Assembly (NCBI GenBank): GCA_963737405.1
Contig: CAVTSL010000009.1
Span: 248,001 to 312,000 of the forward strand
Length of the DNA: 64,000 nt
Direction of reading: 5' to 3'
DNA from: JACCTU01 sp963737405
Lineage (GTDB): Bacteria; Actinomycetota; Thermoleophilia; Gaiellales; Gaiellaceae
The notes beneath the pieces are model-generated. The model was not told where the DNA came from, made no database searches, and worked only from the letters and a program-made list of their open reading frames with translations. This document shows positions 44,504-52,660 of the stretch, one piece after another. Made by a program: the position numbers and the translations under genes. Within the stretch, counting starts at the first letter, position 1, and the number at the start of each line of letters is the position of its first letter.

Positions 44504-44523
44504 TCCGCTCTTGCGGCTACAGT
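44496..44523 (+). promoter_or_regulatory. Promoter candidate for the secreted protein gene
   Basis: TTGCCC (44496-44501), 16 bases, then TACAGT (44518-44523). The spacing and the TTG/TANNNT elements fit a housekeeping-sigma promoter, with transcription starting near 44530 and ATG at 44557. The -35 lies in the right arm of the hairpin, so folding of the upstream transcript does not block it in DNA but the two elements share sequence. Confidence 0.4.
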
Positions 44524-44556
44524 CTCCCGCGACCCCCTCCGGTTCAAGCAACGCCC

Positions 44557-45087
44557 ATGCGCTACCGGATTCCACTGATTGCGACAACACTCATGCTTGC
44601 GCTCCCAGCGACCCTCGGAGCGGCGACGCCGCAGGCGGTCTCGCAGGGACCGCAGCCGATCTACGCGGCGTTCTCGCTGCTGAAGCAGGGCAAGGGGCGG
44701 ACGCAGCGCTGCGGTGAGTACACGGTCGCGACCGCGACCTACACGGGCACCGCGATCAGCCCCGACCGGCGAATGGCCGGGAGCGCGACGTACACGAGCC
44801 GGATCGCCGCGCTCAAGGGAAAGCCGACCGGCGTTGCGACCGGGACGCTGACGATCCGGAACGGCGGCAGGCTCGGCCTCCGCGCGGCGCTCACGGGTGT
44901 CATGACGCAGGGGATCGTCGTGAACGGGATCGTCGCCGGGACGCTCTACACGCCGAACCAGCGCCTGATGGCGAACGTCTCGGTCGTGTTCGACGACCGC
45001 CAGTTCGTGGCGGTCTTCCGGCTCGGCCTGGAGAGCGGCGCGAACAGCGCGATCGCCTATCCGCCAGTGCCGCGCTGCGGGCGCTAG
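44557..45087 (+). CDS. Secreted protein of unknown function
   Basis: 176 residues. The signal peptide RIPLIATTLMLALPATLGAA (about 3-22) is clear. The mature part has repeating beta-strand patterns such as VATATYTGTAISPDRRMAGS and VATGTLTIRNGGRLGLRAAL, with two Cys (QRCGEY and the final PRCGR) that could bond. I do not recognise the family. It may be a small beta-sandwich exported next to the protease. ATG 44557 is the only start before the signal peptide. Its stop shares CTAG (45084-45087) with the convergent kinase gene. Confidence 0.65.
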   Translation: MRYRIPLIATTLMLALPATLGAATPQAVSQGPQPIYAAFSLLKQGKGRTQRCGEYTVATATYTGTAISPDRRMAGSATYTSRIAALKGKPTGVATGTLTIRNGGRLGLRAALTGVMTQGIVVNGIVAGTLYTPNQRLMANVSVVFDDRQFVAVFRLGLESGANSAIAYPPVPRCGR

Positions 45088-46763
45088 AGCCGGGCCGCGT
45101 CTCTCGCGAGCGGGAGCTCGAAGAAGAGCGACGCCCCCTGGCCGGGCTCCGACTCGGCCCAGATCCGGCCGCCCATGCGGTTCACGAGCTCGCGCGAGAT
45201 GTAGAGCCCGAGGCCGGTGCCGCCGATCCCGCGGGTCTGCTCGGGATCGACGCGGTAGAAGCGCTCGAAGATCCGCTCCGCCGCGGCCTGCTCGAAGCCG
45301 AGGCCCTGATCACGGACGGAGAAGCGCATCATCTCGCCGTTCGGGTCGAGCTCGATGCGAACCTCGCCGCCGTCCGGGGAGTACTTGACCGCGTTGTCGA
45401 TCAGGTTGCCGAGGACCTGGCGCAGCCGGTCGGGGTCGCAGTCGACCTCGGGCAGGCTGCCGTTCACGTCGAGCACGACGTCGACGTGCTCCGGCGCACG
45501 GTGCTGCACCGACTCGACCACCGAGCGCGCGATCGCCGCCGCGTCGCAGCGCTCGTGCAGCACCTCGATGCGCCCAGCCTCGATGCGGCTCGCGAGCAGG
45601 ATCTGGTCGACGATCCGCGAGAGCCGGTCGGACTCGCTGACGATCATCTCCAGGAAGTCGCCCTGCCGGCCGTCGGGGAGCTCTTCGCCGTGGCGAAGGA
45701 GCGTCCGCGCGGCGCCGGAGATCGACGTCATCGGCGTCCGCAGCTCGTGCGACGCGGTCGTGACGAAGTCGCTCCGCATCGTCTCGAGTGCGCGTTCCTC
45801 CGTCACGTCGCGCACCGCGTAGACGACGCCCTCGCCGAAGTCGACGCTCGTGATCGACAGCCAGCGCTCGTGGCCCAGCTCGAGCGGCACCACCGCGGCG
45901 CCGCCCAGGCCCGGGTACGCGTCCGGCTGCTGCGCGAGGCGCTCCCACCCCGGCAGGAGCAGTCCGAGCTCGCGGCCGATGGCGCCGTACTCGTCGATCC
46001 CCGTGAGCTTCGCCGCGGCGGGGTTCCAGAAACGGACCCGCCCCGCGTCGTCGGTGAGGATCACGCCGTCGCTGACGTGCTCGAGCGCACGCGCAGCCTC
46101 GGCGCGCGACTCGGCTTCCTGGCGAGACGTGAGTTCGGCCTCGTAGAGGTCGCCGAGGCGACGCGGGGTGAGGAAGAAGAGCGCGAGGCCGATCGCGAGC
46201 GCGAGCGTGCCGAGCGAGGCGAGGATGATGAACAGTTGCCGGAATCGGTCGCGCTGTTCGTTCTTCGCGTCCGCGACCGTCCGGTCGGTGGCTGTGAGCA
46301 TCTGCTGCGACGTCCGCTGGAGCTCTCCGAGGCTCTGCTCGAGCTGCTGCGCGAGCTGGGTCCGGACCGCTGGGTTCTGCTCGACCAGCTGCTGTTCGAA
46401 GCGTCCCGTCAGGTCGGCGAGCTGCGACGTCGCCTGCTTCTCCAGAGGAACGAGCTCAGGGTGTCGGCCTTCGAACTCCTTGATGTGGGCGAGCTCAGCG
46501 AGCATCACGGCTTGCGCGGAGCTGTACTCCGCCTGACGAGCGGTGTCGCGGGTCAGCAGGAACGCCTGGAAGGCCGCCTCCTGCGCCAACAGGCTCTCGC
46601 GAAGGCGGTGAACGTGGCCGCGAAGCGGAATCACGTCGTTCACGTACCGCTCGGTGGCGCTCTGCTGGAGCTGCCAGGGCACGTAGAGGGCCGCCGCGAG
46701 GATCCCGGCCAGCAGAAGGATCAGCACGCCGATCGCGAGCCGCAACTGGGAAGCGACGCTCAT
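45084..46763 (-). CDS. Sensor histidine kinase with CHASE3-like sensor and PAS domain
   Basis: 559 residues. TM1 (about 8-27) and TM2 (about 178-198) enclose a helical extracytoplasmic sensor of CHASE3 type (EAAFQAFLLTRDTARQAEYS). A PAS domain (about 222-325) contains DGVILTDDAGRVRFWNPAAA. HisKA has SHELRTPMTSISG with phospho-acceptor His339. HATPase has LGNLIDNAVKYSP (N box), VRDQGLGFE (G1) and GTGLGLYIS (G2). It is a membrane sensor that phosphorylates a response regulator, but none is encoded here. ATG 46761-46763 gives a normal start. Its place between surface genes suggests it could control them; this is inference. Confidence 0.9.
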   Translation of the reverse strand: MSVASQLRLAIGVLILLLAGILAAALYVPWQLQQSATERYVNDVIPLRGHVHRLRESLLAQEAAFQAFLLTRDTARQAEYSSAQAVMLAELAHIKEFEGRHPELVPLEKQATSQLADLTGRFEQQLVEQNPAVRTQLAQQLEQSLGELQRTSQQMLTATDRTVADAKNEQRDRFRQLFIILASLGTLALAIGLALFFLTPRRLGDLYEAELTSRQEAESRAEAARALEHVSDGVILTDDAGRVRFWNPAAAKLTGIDEYGAIGRELGLLLPGWERLAQQPDAYPGLGGAAVVPLELGHERWLSITSVDFGEGVVYAVRDVTEERALETMRSDFVTTASHELRTPMTSISGAARTLLRHGEELPDGRQGDFLEMIVSESDRLSRIVDQILLASRIEAGRIEVLHERCDAAAIARSVVESVQHRAPEHVDVVLDVNGSLPEVDCDPDRLRQVLGNLIDNAVKYSPDGGEVRIELDPNGEMMRFSVRDQGLGFEQAAAERIFERFYRVDPEQTRGIGGTGLGLYISRELVNRMGGRIWAESEPGQGASLFFELPLARDAARL

Positions 46764-46866
46764 GGGTACACCCGTGTGTTCATCTGTTCCGTCTGGGGGG
46801 ACGGCGACCCGCTAGGACGGCCGTAGGTTACCGCGCGAGCCTTACGGAACGTTCACAAAACGCGCC
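46764..46866 (-). promoter_or_regulatory. Region upstream of the histidine kinase gene
   Basis: 103 bases between the kinase start and the end of the next-upstream gene. Reading left, TTTTGTGAACGTTCCGTAAG lies just after the GT2 stop and is the most A/T-rich part. TAACCT is a possible -10, 65 or so bases before the ATG, but no -35 at 16-18 bases fits. GGAACGTTC is a short near-palindrome. No hairpin with a T-run is seen for the GT2 operon. Confidence 0.3.
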
Positions 46867-47841
46867 TCAGGGGCGCTCGTCGCTCCGGCGCCTGCCCCTC
46901 CCGCCCAGGTCCTTGTTCGACTCCATGTCGAACCACATCGCGAAGAGGGTGAACTGCGAGCCCGAGATGAGCAGGAGGGCCACGAGGACGATCGTCGGCG
47001 TCGTGATCGCGTTCCCCTTCAGCCGCAGCGCCGCCTCGACGAAGCCGAGGACGAGCCCGATCGCGGTGAACAGGAAGCCGAGGAAGTAGAAGAAGACGAG
47101 CGGGTGGAAGTCGCGGATCACGTACTTCTCGCGCATCCGCCAGAAGAAGCCCTTCACGAGCAGCCACGAGATGCGCGGGACGACCTTGCGGAGGCGGATG
47201 CCCGAGCGCTCGCCGACGTTGTAGATCGGCCGGGAGGGGAAGTCCCGGACGCGCGCGTTCCAGACGTTCAGGTGCACGAGCATGTCGTTCGGGAAGCCGT
47301 AGCGCTGGTAGATCCGGTCGAGGTCGAGCAGCTCGAGGTACCGGTGCGAGATCGCGGTGTAGCCGGTCTGCGAGTCGGCGACGTGCCAGTAGCCCGACGC
47401 GATCTTCGTCAGCAGCGAGAGCACTGCGTTCCCGAGGTAGCGGTAGCGCGGGATCAGCTCCCACGCCTGGCCGGTGAAGAGCCGGTTCGCCTTCGCGTAG
47501 TCGACGTCGCCGCGCGCGACCGGAGCGACGAGCGTCGCGAGGTCGTCGGGATCCATCTGGTTGTCTGCCGCCATGACCGCGGTGACGTCGACGCCTTCGT
47601 CGCGTGCGCGCTTGTAGCCCGTGACGATCGCCGCGCCGACGCCCTGGTTGCGGTCGTGGCGGATGAGCTCGACGCGCTCGTCCTCGATCGCCTCGACCGC
47701 GAGCGCGGTCCCGTCGCCGGAGCGGTCGTCGACGACGAAGACGCGGTCGACGAAGTCGGGAATGCCCGCGACGGTCGCGCCGATCAGCTTCTCCTCGTTG
47801 TACGCCGGGATGACGACTGCGACGGACTGGCCCTCGAGCAC
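46867..47841 (-). CDS. GT2 glycosyltransferase, DPM1-like with C-terminal membrane helices
   Basis: 324 residues. VAVVIPAYNEEKLIGATVAG, FVVDDRSGDGTALAVE and TAVMAADNQMDPDDL (D-x-Q metal motif) make the GT-A core. ADSQTGYTAISHRYLELLDL and YGFPNDMLVHLNVWNARVRD are typical of dolichyl-phosphate mannose/glucose synthase relatives. Two membrane helices (about 245-270 and 280-305) anchor the C-terminus. It likely loads a sugar on polyprenyl phosphate, or extends a membrane glycolipid. It follows an LPG-synthase-like protein, a pair often seen in archaeal and actinobacterial N- or surface-glycan loci. GTG 47839-47841 is nine bases beyond that gene's stop. Confidence 0.82.
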   Translation of the reverse strand: MLEGQSVAVVIPAYNEEKLIGATVAGIPDFVDRVFVVDDRSGDGTALAVEAIEDERVELIRHDRNQGVGAAIVTGYKRARDEGVDVTAVMAADNQMDPDDLATLVAPVARGDVDYAKANRLFTGQAWELIPRYRYLGNAVLSLLTKIASGYWHVADSQTGYTAISHRYLELLDLDRIYQRYGFPNDMLVHLNVWNARVRDFPSRPIYNVGERSGIRLRKVVPRISWLLVKGFFWRMREKYVIRDFHPLVFFYFLGFLFTAIGLVLGFVEAALRLKGNAITTPTIVLVALLLISGSQFTLFAMWFDMESNKDLGGRGRRRSDERP

Positions 47842-47850
47842 GGTCTGAGG

Positions 47851-48805
47851 CTAACGGGAGGGTCGGGTGAACCTGAGCGCGATCAGGCCGGAGAGCAGGT
47901 ACGGGAAGAAGTTCAGCGCGTGGAGCGCGAACGCGAACGACACCGCTTCCGCGCGCGGCACGTCGTAGGGGCTCAATGCGAGGACGACAGCGGCCTCGAA
48001 GACGCCGAGCGCCCCCGGTGCGGCCGGGAGCACGAGCGAGAGGCCGACCGCCGCAAGGATGAGGATGCCCGCCGAGAGCGGCACGTCGAGGTCGAACGCG
48101 AGCGTCGCGATCCAGAAGGAGAAGCTCGTCACGATCCAGGACAGCGTCGTCCACGTGAAGCCCCAGAAGGCCGTCTTCGGGTGGCGGAGGCCGACGAACC
48201 CTCGCGCCAGGCTGTGGCCCGCGTGCTCGACGTGGTCCTCGGAGACGAACGGCAGCCGGCCTGCAAGACGCGCGAGGGCGTGGAGCGGCCGGTCGCCCCA
48301 GATCGCGAACGCGGCCGCCCCGGAGGCGAGCAGCAGGACGAGCACGCCGGCGAGGACCGCGGCCCCGCCGATCCAGGCGACGTTCGGGAGCACGGGGAGC
48401 GCGACGAAGAGCAGGACGAGCAGGCAGAAGACGTCGAGGATCCGCTCGAGCGCGACCGTCGCAAGGATCTCGACGCGCGACGTGCCCGTCGCGCGGTTGA
48501 GCGCGACGATCCGTGCCGCCTCGCCGGCGCGGAACGGGAAGACGTTGTTCACGGCGACGCCCGACGAGCATCGAGCTCGTCACGGGGCCGATCGGCGGTC
48601 GCGTCGCCGGCTCGAAGAGGGACTGCCAGCGAACTGCGCGGATGAAGACGGCGACTGCGAGCACCGCGAGCGAGGGTGCGAACCACCAGAGGTTGGCCTC
48701 CGCGAGGGCGTCCTTGACCTCGCCGAGGTCGACGCCGCGGACCGCGAAGTAGCCGAAGAGGAGCGTCGAGCCGAGCGCGAGCGCCCAGAGGAGGGCGCGG
48801 CGCAC
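47851..48805 (-). CDS. LPG-synthase-TM/UPF0104-like membrane protein, one frame break
   Basis: About 317 residues, seven to eight membrane helices. RRALLWALALGSTLLFGYFA, LGEVKDALAEANLWWFAPSL and FIRAVRWQSLFEP mark the first half. VNNVFPFRAGEAARIVALNR is the conserved loop of the family (N-x-x-x-P-x-R-x-G-E). LPAAPGALGVFEAAVVLALS is the late signature. An extra C near 48560 separates MLVG from VAVNNVFP; length is 3n+1. Members include AglD-like proteins and flippase candidates beside DPM1-type GT2s, as here. GTG 48803-48805 overlaps the previous TAG by one base. Confidence 0.8.
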
Positions 48806-49584
48806 TAGCGACGGCGGAGTGCGCCCGCCGACTCCCACACGAGCGCGGCGGCGACGCCCAGGAGCAGCCCGAGAAACGCGCCCACGACGATCTGGTTTCG
48901 GCGGCTCTGGGCGGTCACCTTGCGCGCAACCGCCTCCTGGACGACGTGCCCCTTCTCGATCTCGCGCGCGAGCGCGAGGTTCTGCTTGTTCGTGACGAGC
49001 TGGTCCGCGAGCTCTCCACGGCGCAGCAGGAGGAAGCCTGCGGAGGAACCGCTCGCGTTGTCGAGCTGCTGGTCGAGCCGCGCGAGCTCGGCTTCGCCCT
49101 GCGTCACCGCCTCGTCGAGCACCTGAATCTTCGCGTCGGCGTAGCCGGAGACGCTGTTGACGACCTCGCGCGCGAGGCCGGTCGCGGCCGGCGCGACCTT
49201 CCGCGAGTCGCCCTCGACGCGGATGCGCACGAGCGGGTTCTGGCCGAGGCGCGAGACGTTGCCCTTCACCGCGGCGACGGAGACCTTGCCGTTGAGCGAG
49301 CCGCGTCCGAGGCCGACCGCGCGTTCGACGCGCCGCTGCGCCGCGCCCGAGCCGGCGATCTCGCCCGCGGTCGCCGGGTTCGTGCTGAGGCTCTGGACCT
49401 GCGCACCCGACTGCGTCACGGGCTGCCCGAGGTAGACGAGCGCCGTGCCGCGCCAGACGTCCGAGCCGCCGAGCGAGAGCGTGTATCCGATCGCGGCGCC
49501 CGCGATCACTCCGAGGACGGGGAGCCACCAGCGCGCGGCCACCGCCGACCAGTAGCGGCGGAGGTCGATCTCTTCGTCCGTCAT
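48805..49584 (-). CDS. Wzz-like chain-length/tyrosine-kinase-adaptor membrane protein
   Basis: 259 residues. DLRRYWSAVAARWWLPVLGV and GAAIGYTLSL form the N-terminal helix (about 17-36) and VVGAFLGLLLGVAAALVWES the C-terminal one (about 230-250). Between them is a long helical extracytoplasmic part with a coiled coil (QVLDEAVTQGEAELARLDQQ). That is the Wzz/YveK fold, which sets polymer chain length. The C-terminal cytoplasmic tail is only a few residues, so no kinase domain is attached and none is encoded nearby. ATG 49582-49584 overlaps the epimerase stop as ATGA. Confidence 0.8.
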   Translation of the reverse strand: MTDEEIDLRRYWSAVAARWWLPVLGVIAGAAIGYTLSLGGSDVWRGTALVYLGQPVTQSGAQVQSLSTNPATAGEIAGSGAAQRRVERAVGLGRGSLNGKVSVAAVKGNVSRLGQNPLVRIRVEGDSRKVAPAATGLAREVVNSVSGYADAKIQVLDEAVTQGEAELARLDQQLDNASGSSAGFLLLRRGELADQLVTNKQNLALAREIEKGHVVQEAVARKVTAQSRRNQIVVGAFLGLLLGVAAALVWESAGALRRR

Positions 49585-50483
49585 CGGGCGGCGACTCTAT
49601 CCGCTGCCCAGGACCATTGAGCGCGCAGACCGTCCTCCAGCGACGTTGTCGGAGTCCAGCCAGAGCTGTCGCGAATTCGCGAGACGTCGGCTGCCGTGCG
49701 CCGCGCATCTCCTCGCGCGCGGTCGCCTTGACGGATGCGCGCAGTGCGTCCCGACACTCGCTCGAGCGCCGCGATCGCCTCCCGCAACGTCGCCTCCTCT
49801 CCACCGCCGACGTTGTAGACCGCGCCCGCCGGTGCACGCTCCATCGCAGCGATCGTCGCCTCGACGACGTCGCCGACGAACGTGAACGAGCGCGACGGAT
49901 CTCCGAAGAGCTCGAACTCTCTGTCCTCGAGCAGCGCGTCGATCAGGAGCGAGAAGCCCATGTCCGGCCGCTGTCGCGGACCGTAGACCGTGAAGTAGCG
50001 CAGCACGACGGCGTCGACCGGGTACGCCGCGACGAGCTGCTCCGCCGCGAGCTTCGTGATCCCGTACGGCGAGATCGGGTGGAGGCCGGCGTCCTCGGAA
50101 GTCGGGTACCGATCAGCGTCGCCGTAGACCGACGACGACGACGCGAACACGACGCGCGTGCCCGCTGCGACCGCGCTCTCGAGCAGCCGCTGCGTCGCGA
50201 GCACGTTGCGGCGGAGGTAGAGGTCGAAGTGCTGGAAGCTCGGACGCACGCCGGCCTGCGCCGCGAGGTGGAACACGCCGCGGACGCCGTCGAGCTCGAG
50301 CGTGTCGTCGGCGAGGTCGAGCCGCTCCACCTCGAACGCCTGCGCGTTGTCCTCCTTCCGCGCGGGGTCGTAGTAGTCGGTGAACGAGTCGACCGCGACG
50401 ACGTCGTCTCCACGCGCGAGCAGCGCGTCGACGAGGTGCGACCCGATGAAGCCTGCGGCGCCGGTGACGACGTAGCGACTCAT
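49581..50483 (-). CDS. UDP-glucose/UDP-glucuronate 4-epimerase-like SDR
   Basis: 300 residues. VTGAAGFIGSHLVDALLARG binds NAD. DSFTDYYDPARKEDN is typical of UDP-glucuronate 4-epimerases. HLAAQAGVRPSFQHFDLY and ASSSSVYGDADRYP lead to Tyr140/Lys144 in SPYGITKLAAEQLV. RYFTVYGPRQRPDMGFSLLI completes the substrate site. It could make UDP-galacturonate, or act on UDP-glucose; the former would pair with the UDP-glucuronate use of UDP-xylose synthase. ATG 50481-50483 overlaps the sulfotransferase stop as ATGA. Confidence 0.83.
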   Translation of the reverse strand: MSRYVVTGAAGFIGSHLVDALLARGDDVVAVDSFTDYYDPARKEDNAQAFEVERLDLADDTLELDGVRGVFHLAAQAGVRPSFQHFDLYLRRNVLATQRLLESAVAAGTRVVFASSSSVYGDADRYPTSEDAGLHPISPYGITKLAAEQLVAAYPVDAVVLRYFTVYGPRQRPDMGFSLLIDALLEDREFELFGDPSRSFTFVGDVVEATIAAMERAPAGAVYNVGGGEEATLREAIAALERVSGRTARIRQGDRARGDARRTAADVSRIRDSSGWTPTTSLEDGLRAQWSWAADRVAAR

Positions 50484-51425
50484 CCGCGGCGAATGTAGAC
50501 CTGACGGAGCCGCCAGGCGGGCGACTTCCGCACGAGCGGGAGCGCCGTCCGCCAGACGCCGAGGCGCGCGGTGTAGGCGGCGCGCTCGGCGGCGGCACGC
50601 GCCGTGCGTCCGGGCGCCGGATGCGCGCGCTCGTAGCCGAGCTCGGTCAGCAGGTCGCCCGCGATCGCCTCGAAGAGCTCGGCGTCCTCGCTCCGCATCT
50701 CCTTCCGCCACGAGCGCGCGTCGCGAACGGGCGGCTCCGCGAGTCGCGGGTGGTCGGCATAGAGCGCGGGATCCTCGCGCCGGTGGTACTCGAGCATGCC
50801 CGGCTCGAAGTCGAGGCCGAGGAAGGCGCACACGTCGCGCAGGCGAGCCTCGGGCTCGGCGACGAGATCCTCGTAGCGGAGCTCGAGGTACGGATGCGCG
50901 CGCCCGAAGCGGCGCGCGTCGCGGATCTCCCGGTCCCACGCGCACGCGAAGTCGCCGACGCCGCGCGGGCGCGAGAGGTTGAAGCGCGGCTTCCGGCGCA
51001 TCGCGAGCATCGAGAGCGCGGCGTCGCGGCCGTCGCGAACGATGTGGACGTACTGCGCGTCGGGGAACGCGTGCGGGAGCACGTCGAGGTGCTGCATGTA
51101 GAGCGGCGTCTTGTCGCCGTAGCGCTCCTTGCCCTGCGCGTCGGCGTACGCCCGGTAGACCGCGTCGATCGCCTCCGCGAACGTCGGCTCGGCGGGCAAC
51201 CGCCCCGCGACGTCGGTCGAGGACGACGCCCCACTGCCCGATCCGCTCGAGCCGTGCGAGGTCCGCGAGGAGCTCGTCGCGGTCCGGACGCTCGCCGTGG
51301 CGGTCCCAGAGCTGCGGGATGAAGTACGACTCGCTCGGGATCGCGAGCTTCGAGTGCGCGTCGAGCATCGCCTTGAGGAGCGTCGTGCCGGAGCGCGACA
51401 CGCCGAGGACGACGACCGCGCTCAT
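50480..51425 (-). CDS. PAPS-dependent sulfotransferase, one frame break
   Basis: About 314 residues, Sulfotransfer_3 type. The 5'-phosphosulfate loop is VVVLGVSRSGTTLLKAMLDA (residues 4-23). The 3'-phosphate site is YVHIVRDGRDAALSMLAMRR. YGDKTPLYMQHLD and LELRYEDLVAEPEARLRDVC are family motifs. An extra base near 51215 separates IGQWGVVLDDV from GRLPAEPTFAEAIDAVYRAY; length is 3n+1. It would transfer sulfate from PAPS to a hydroxyl of the glycan or a lipid-linked unit. No PAPS-synthesis genes are in the window. ATG 51423-51425 overlaps the propeller gene stop as ATGA. Confidence 0.85.
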
Positions 51426-52660
51426 CGCTCGTCCAGCGCGTAGAGGCGGTAGTAGCCGGTGAGGTACATCCGCTCCGGGTCGGCGACGACGGCCGCGTAC
51501 TTCCCGTCGGGGAACTGCCAGACGGGCCTTCCGGTGCGCGCGTCGAGCCCGTACGTGCGCTCCTTCAGCGTCGAGAAGTAGACGACCCCGCGCACGACGG
51601 TCGCGGAGCCCGAGATCGGGCCGTTCGCGCGGAACCGCCAGCGCACGTCGCCGGTCGCGGCATCGAAGGCGTAGAACCACCTCGAGTACGACCCGACGAG
51701 CACGAGGCGGCGCCACACCGCGGGCGAGCCGTAGACGTAGTTGCCGGTCGAGTGCGACCAGCGGAGCTTCCCGGTCGTGGCGCCGAACGAGTAGACCTTG
51801 CCGTCGGTGCCGCCGACGTAGACGCGCCCGTACGCCGCGGCCGGCGTCGCGTAGAACTGGCCGCGCTTGCCGAGGCGCTGCTGCGCCGACGCGCGCCAGA
51901 CGAGCTTGCCGGTCTCCCGGTTCAGGGCGTACAGGTGGTGGTCGTACGAGCCGACGTAGACGCGGTTGCCGCTCACCGCGACGCCGCTCTTGATCCGGCC
52001 CTTCGTCTTGAACACCCACTTCACCTTGCCCGTGCGCGCGAAGAGCGCGTACACGCGGCCGCTCCAGTCGCCGACGTAGACGACGCCGTCGACGACGACC
52101 GGCGACGACTCGCTCGGCGCGATCCGCGTCTGCCAGCGGAACTGGCCGAAGCCCGCGAACCGTGCGACGACGAGCCCCTGGATGCCCTTCTGCGTGCCGC
52201 GGTTGCACGGATGGGCGGCGAGGTAGGTCTGGATCACGAGATGCTCCCAGACCGCCGGCGAGCTCGCGACGCAGCGGCCGGAGTCCTTCTTCCACGCGCG
52301 CTTGCCGGTCTTCGTGTTGACCGCGTAGAGGCGCCCGTAGTTGTTCGTGAAGTACAGGCGCCCGTAGCCGATCACGGGCGGGAACTCGACGAGCGTCCGC
52401 GCACGGAAGTACCAGCGGACCTTGAACGGCGGTCGGTGCGGGTAGTCCGCGACGCCGTGGCGCTCGGCGTCGAAGCGGTAGGTCGGCCAGAAGACGCCGG
52501 GCTCGGCCGGCGCCTGCGGTGCCGCCTCGGTCGTGACGAACTCCTCCGTCGAGGATCCGCGCACGTCCTGCCCCTGGCGGTAGCGGACGAAGCCGTAGAC
52601 CGCGAGCGCGACGGCGCCGAGCGCGACGAGCGCGCCCGCCGCCAGCAGCGCGCGCTTCAT
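51422..52660 (-). CDS. Membrane-anchored PQQ-like beta-propeller protein
   Basis: 412 residues. One N-terminal helix (ALLAAGALVALGAVALAVYG, about 4-23) anchors it. Outside is an eight-bladed propeller of BamB/PQQ_2 type, with repeated blades ending in patterns such as GRLYAVNTKTGKRAWKK, GRVYALFARTGKVKWVFKTK and KVYSFGATTGKLRWSHS. The residues that would bind PQQ and metal in dehydrogenases are absent. Two Cys (GRCVASSP and HPCNRGTQ) could bond. It is one of two adjacent propellers, and the sulfotransferase gene follows directly downstream in the operon. A scaffold or glycan-binding role is likely; an enzyme is not. Confidence 0.75.
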   Translation of the reverse strand: MKRALLAAGALVALGAVALAVYGFVRYRQGQDVRGSSTEEFVTTEAAPQAPAEPGVFWPTYRFDAERHGVADYPHRPPFKVRWYFRARTLVEFPPVIGYGRLYFTNNYGRLYAVNTKTGKRAWKKDSGRCVASSPAVWEHLVIQTYLAAHPCNRGTQKGIQGLVVARFAGFGQFRWQTRIAPSESSPVVVDGVVYVGDWSGRVYALFARTGKVKWVFKTKGRIKSGVAVSGNRVYVGSYDHHLYALNRETGKLVWRASAQQRLGKRGQFYATPAAAYGRVYVGGTDGKVYSFGATTGKLRWSHSTGNYVYGSPAVWRRLVLVGSYSRWFYAFDAATGDVRWRFRANGPISGSATVVRGVVYFSTLKERTYGLDARTGRPVWQFPDGKYAAVVADPERMYLTGYYRLYALDER

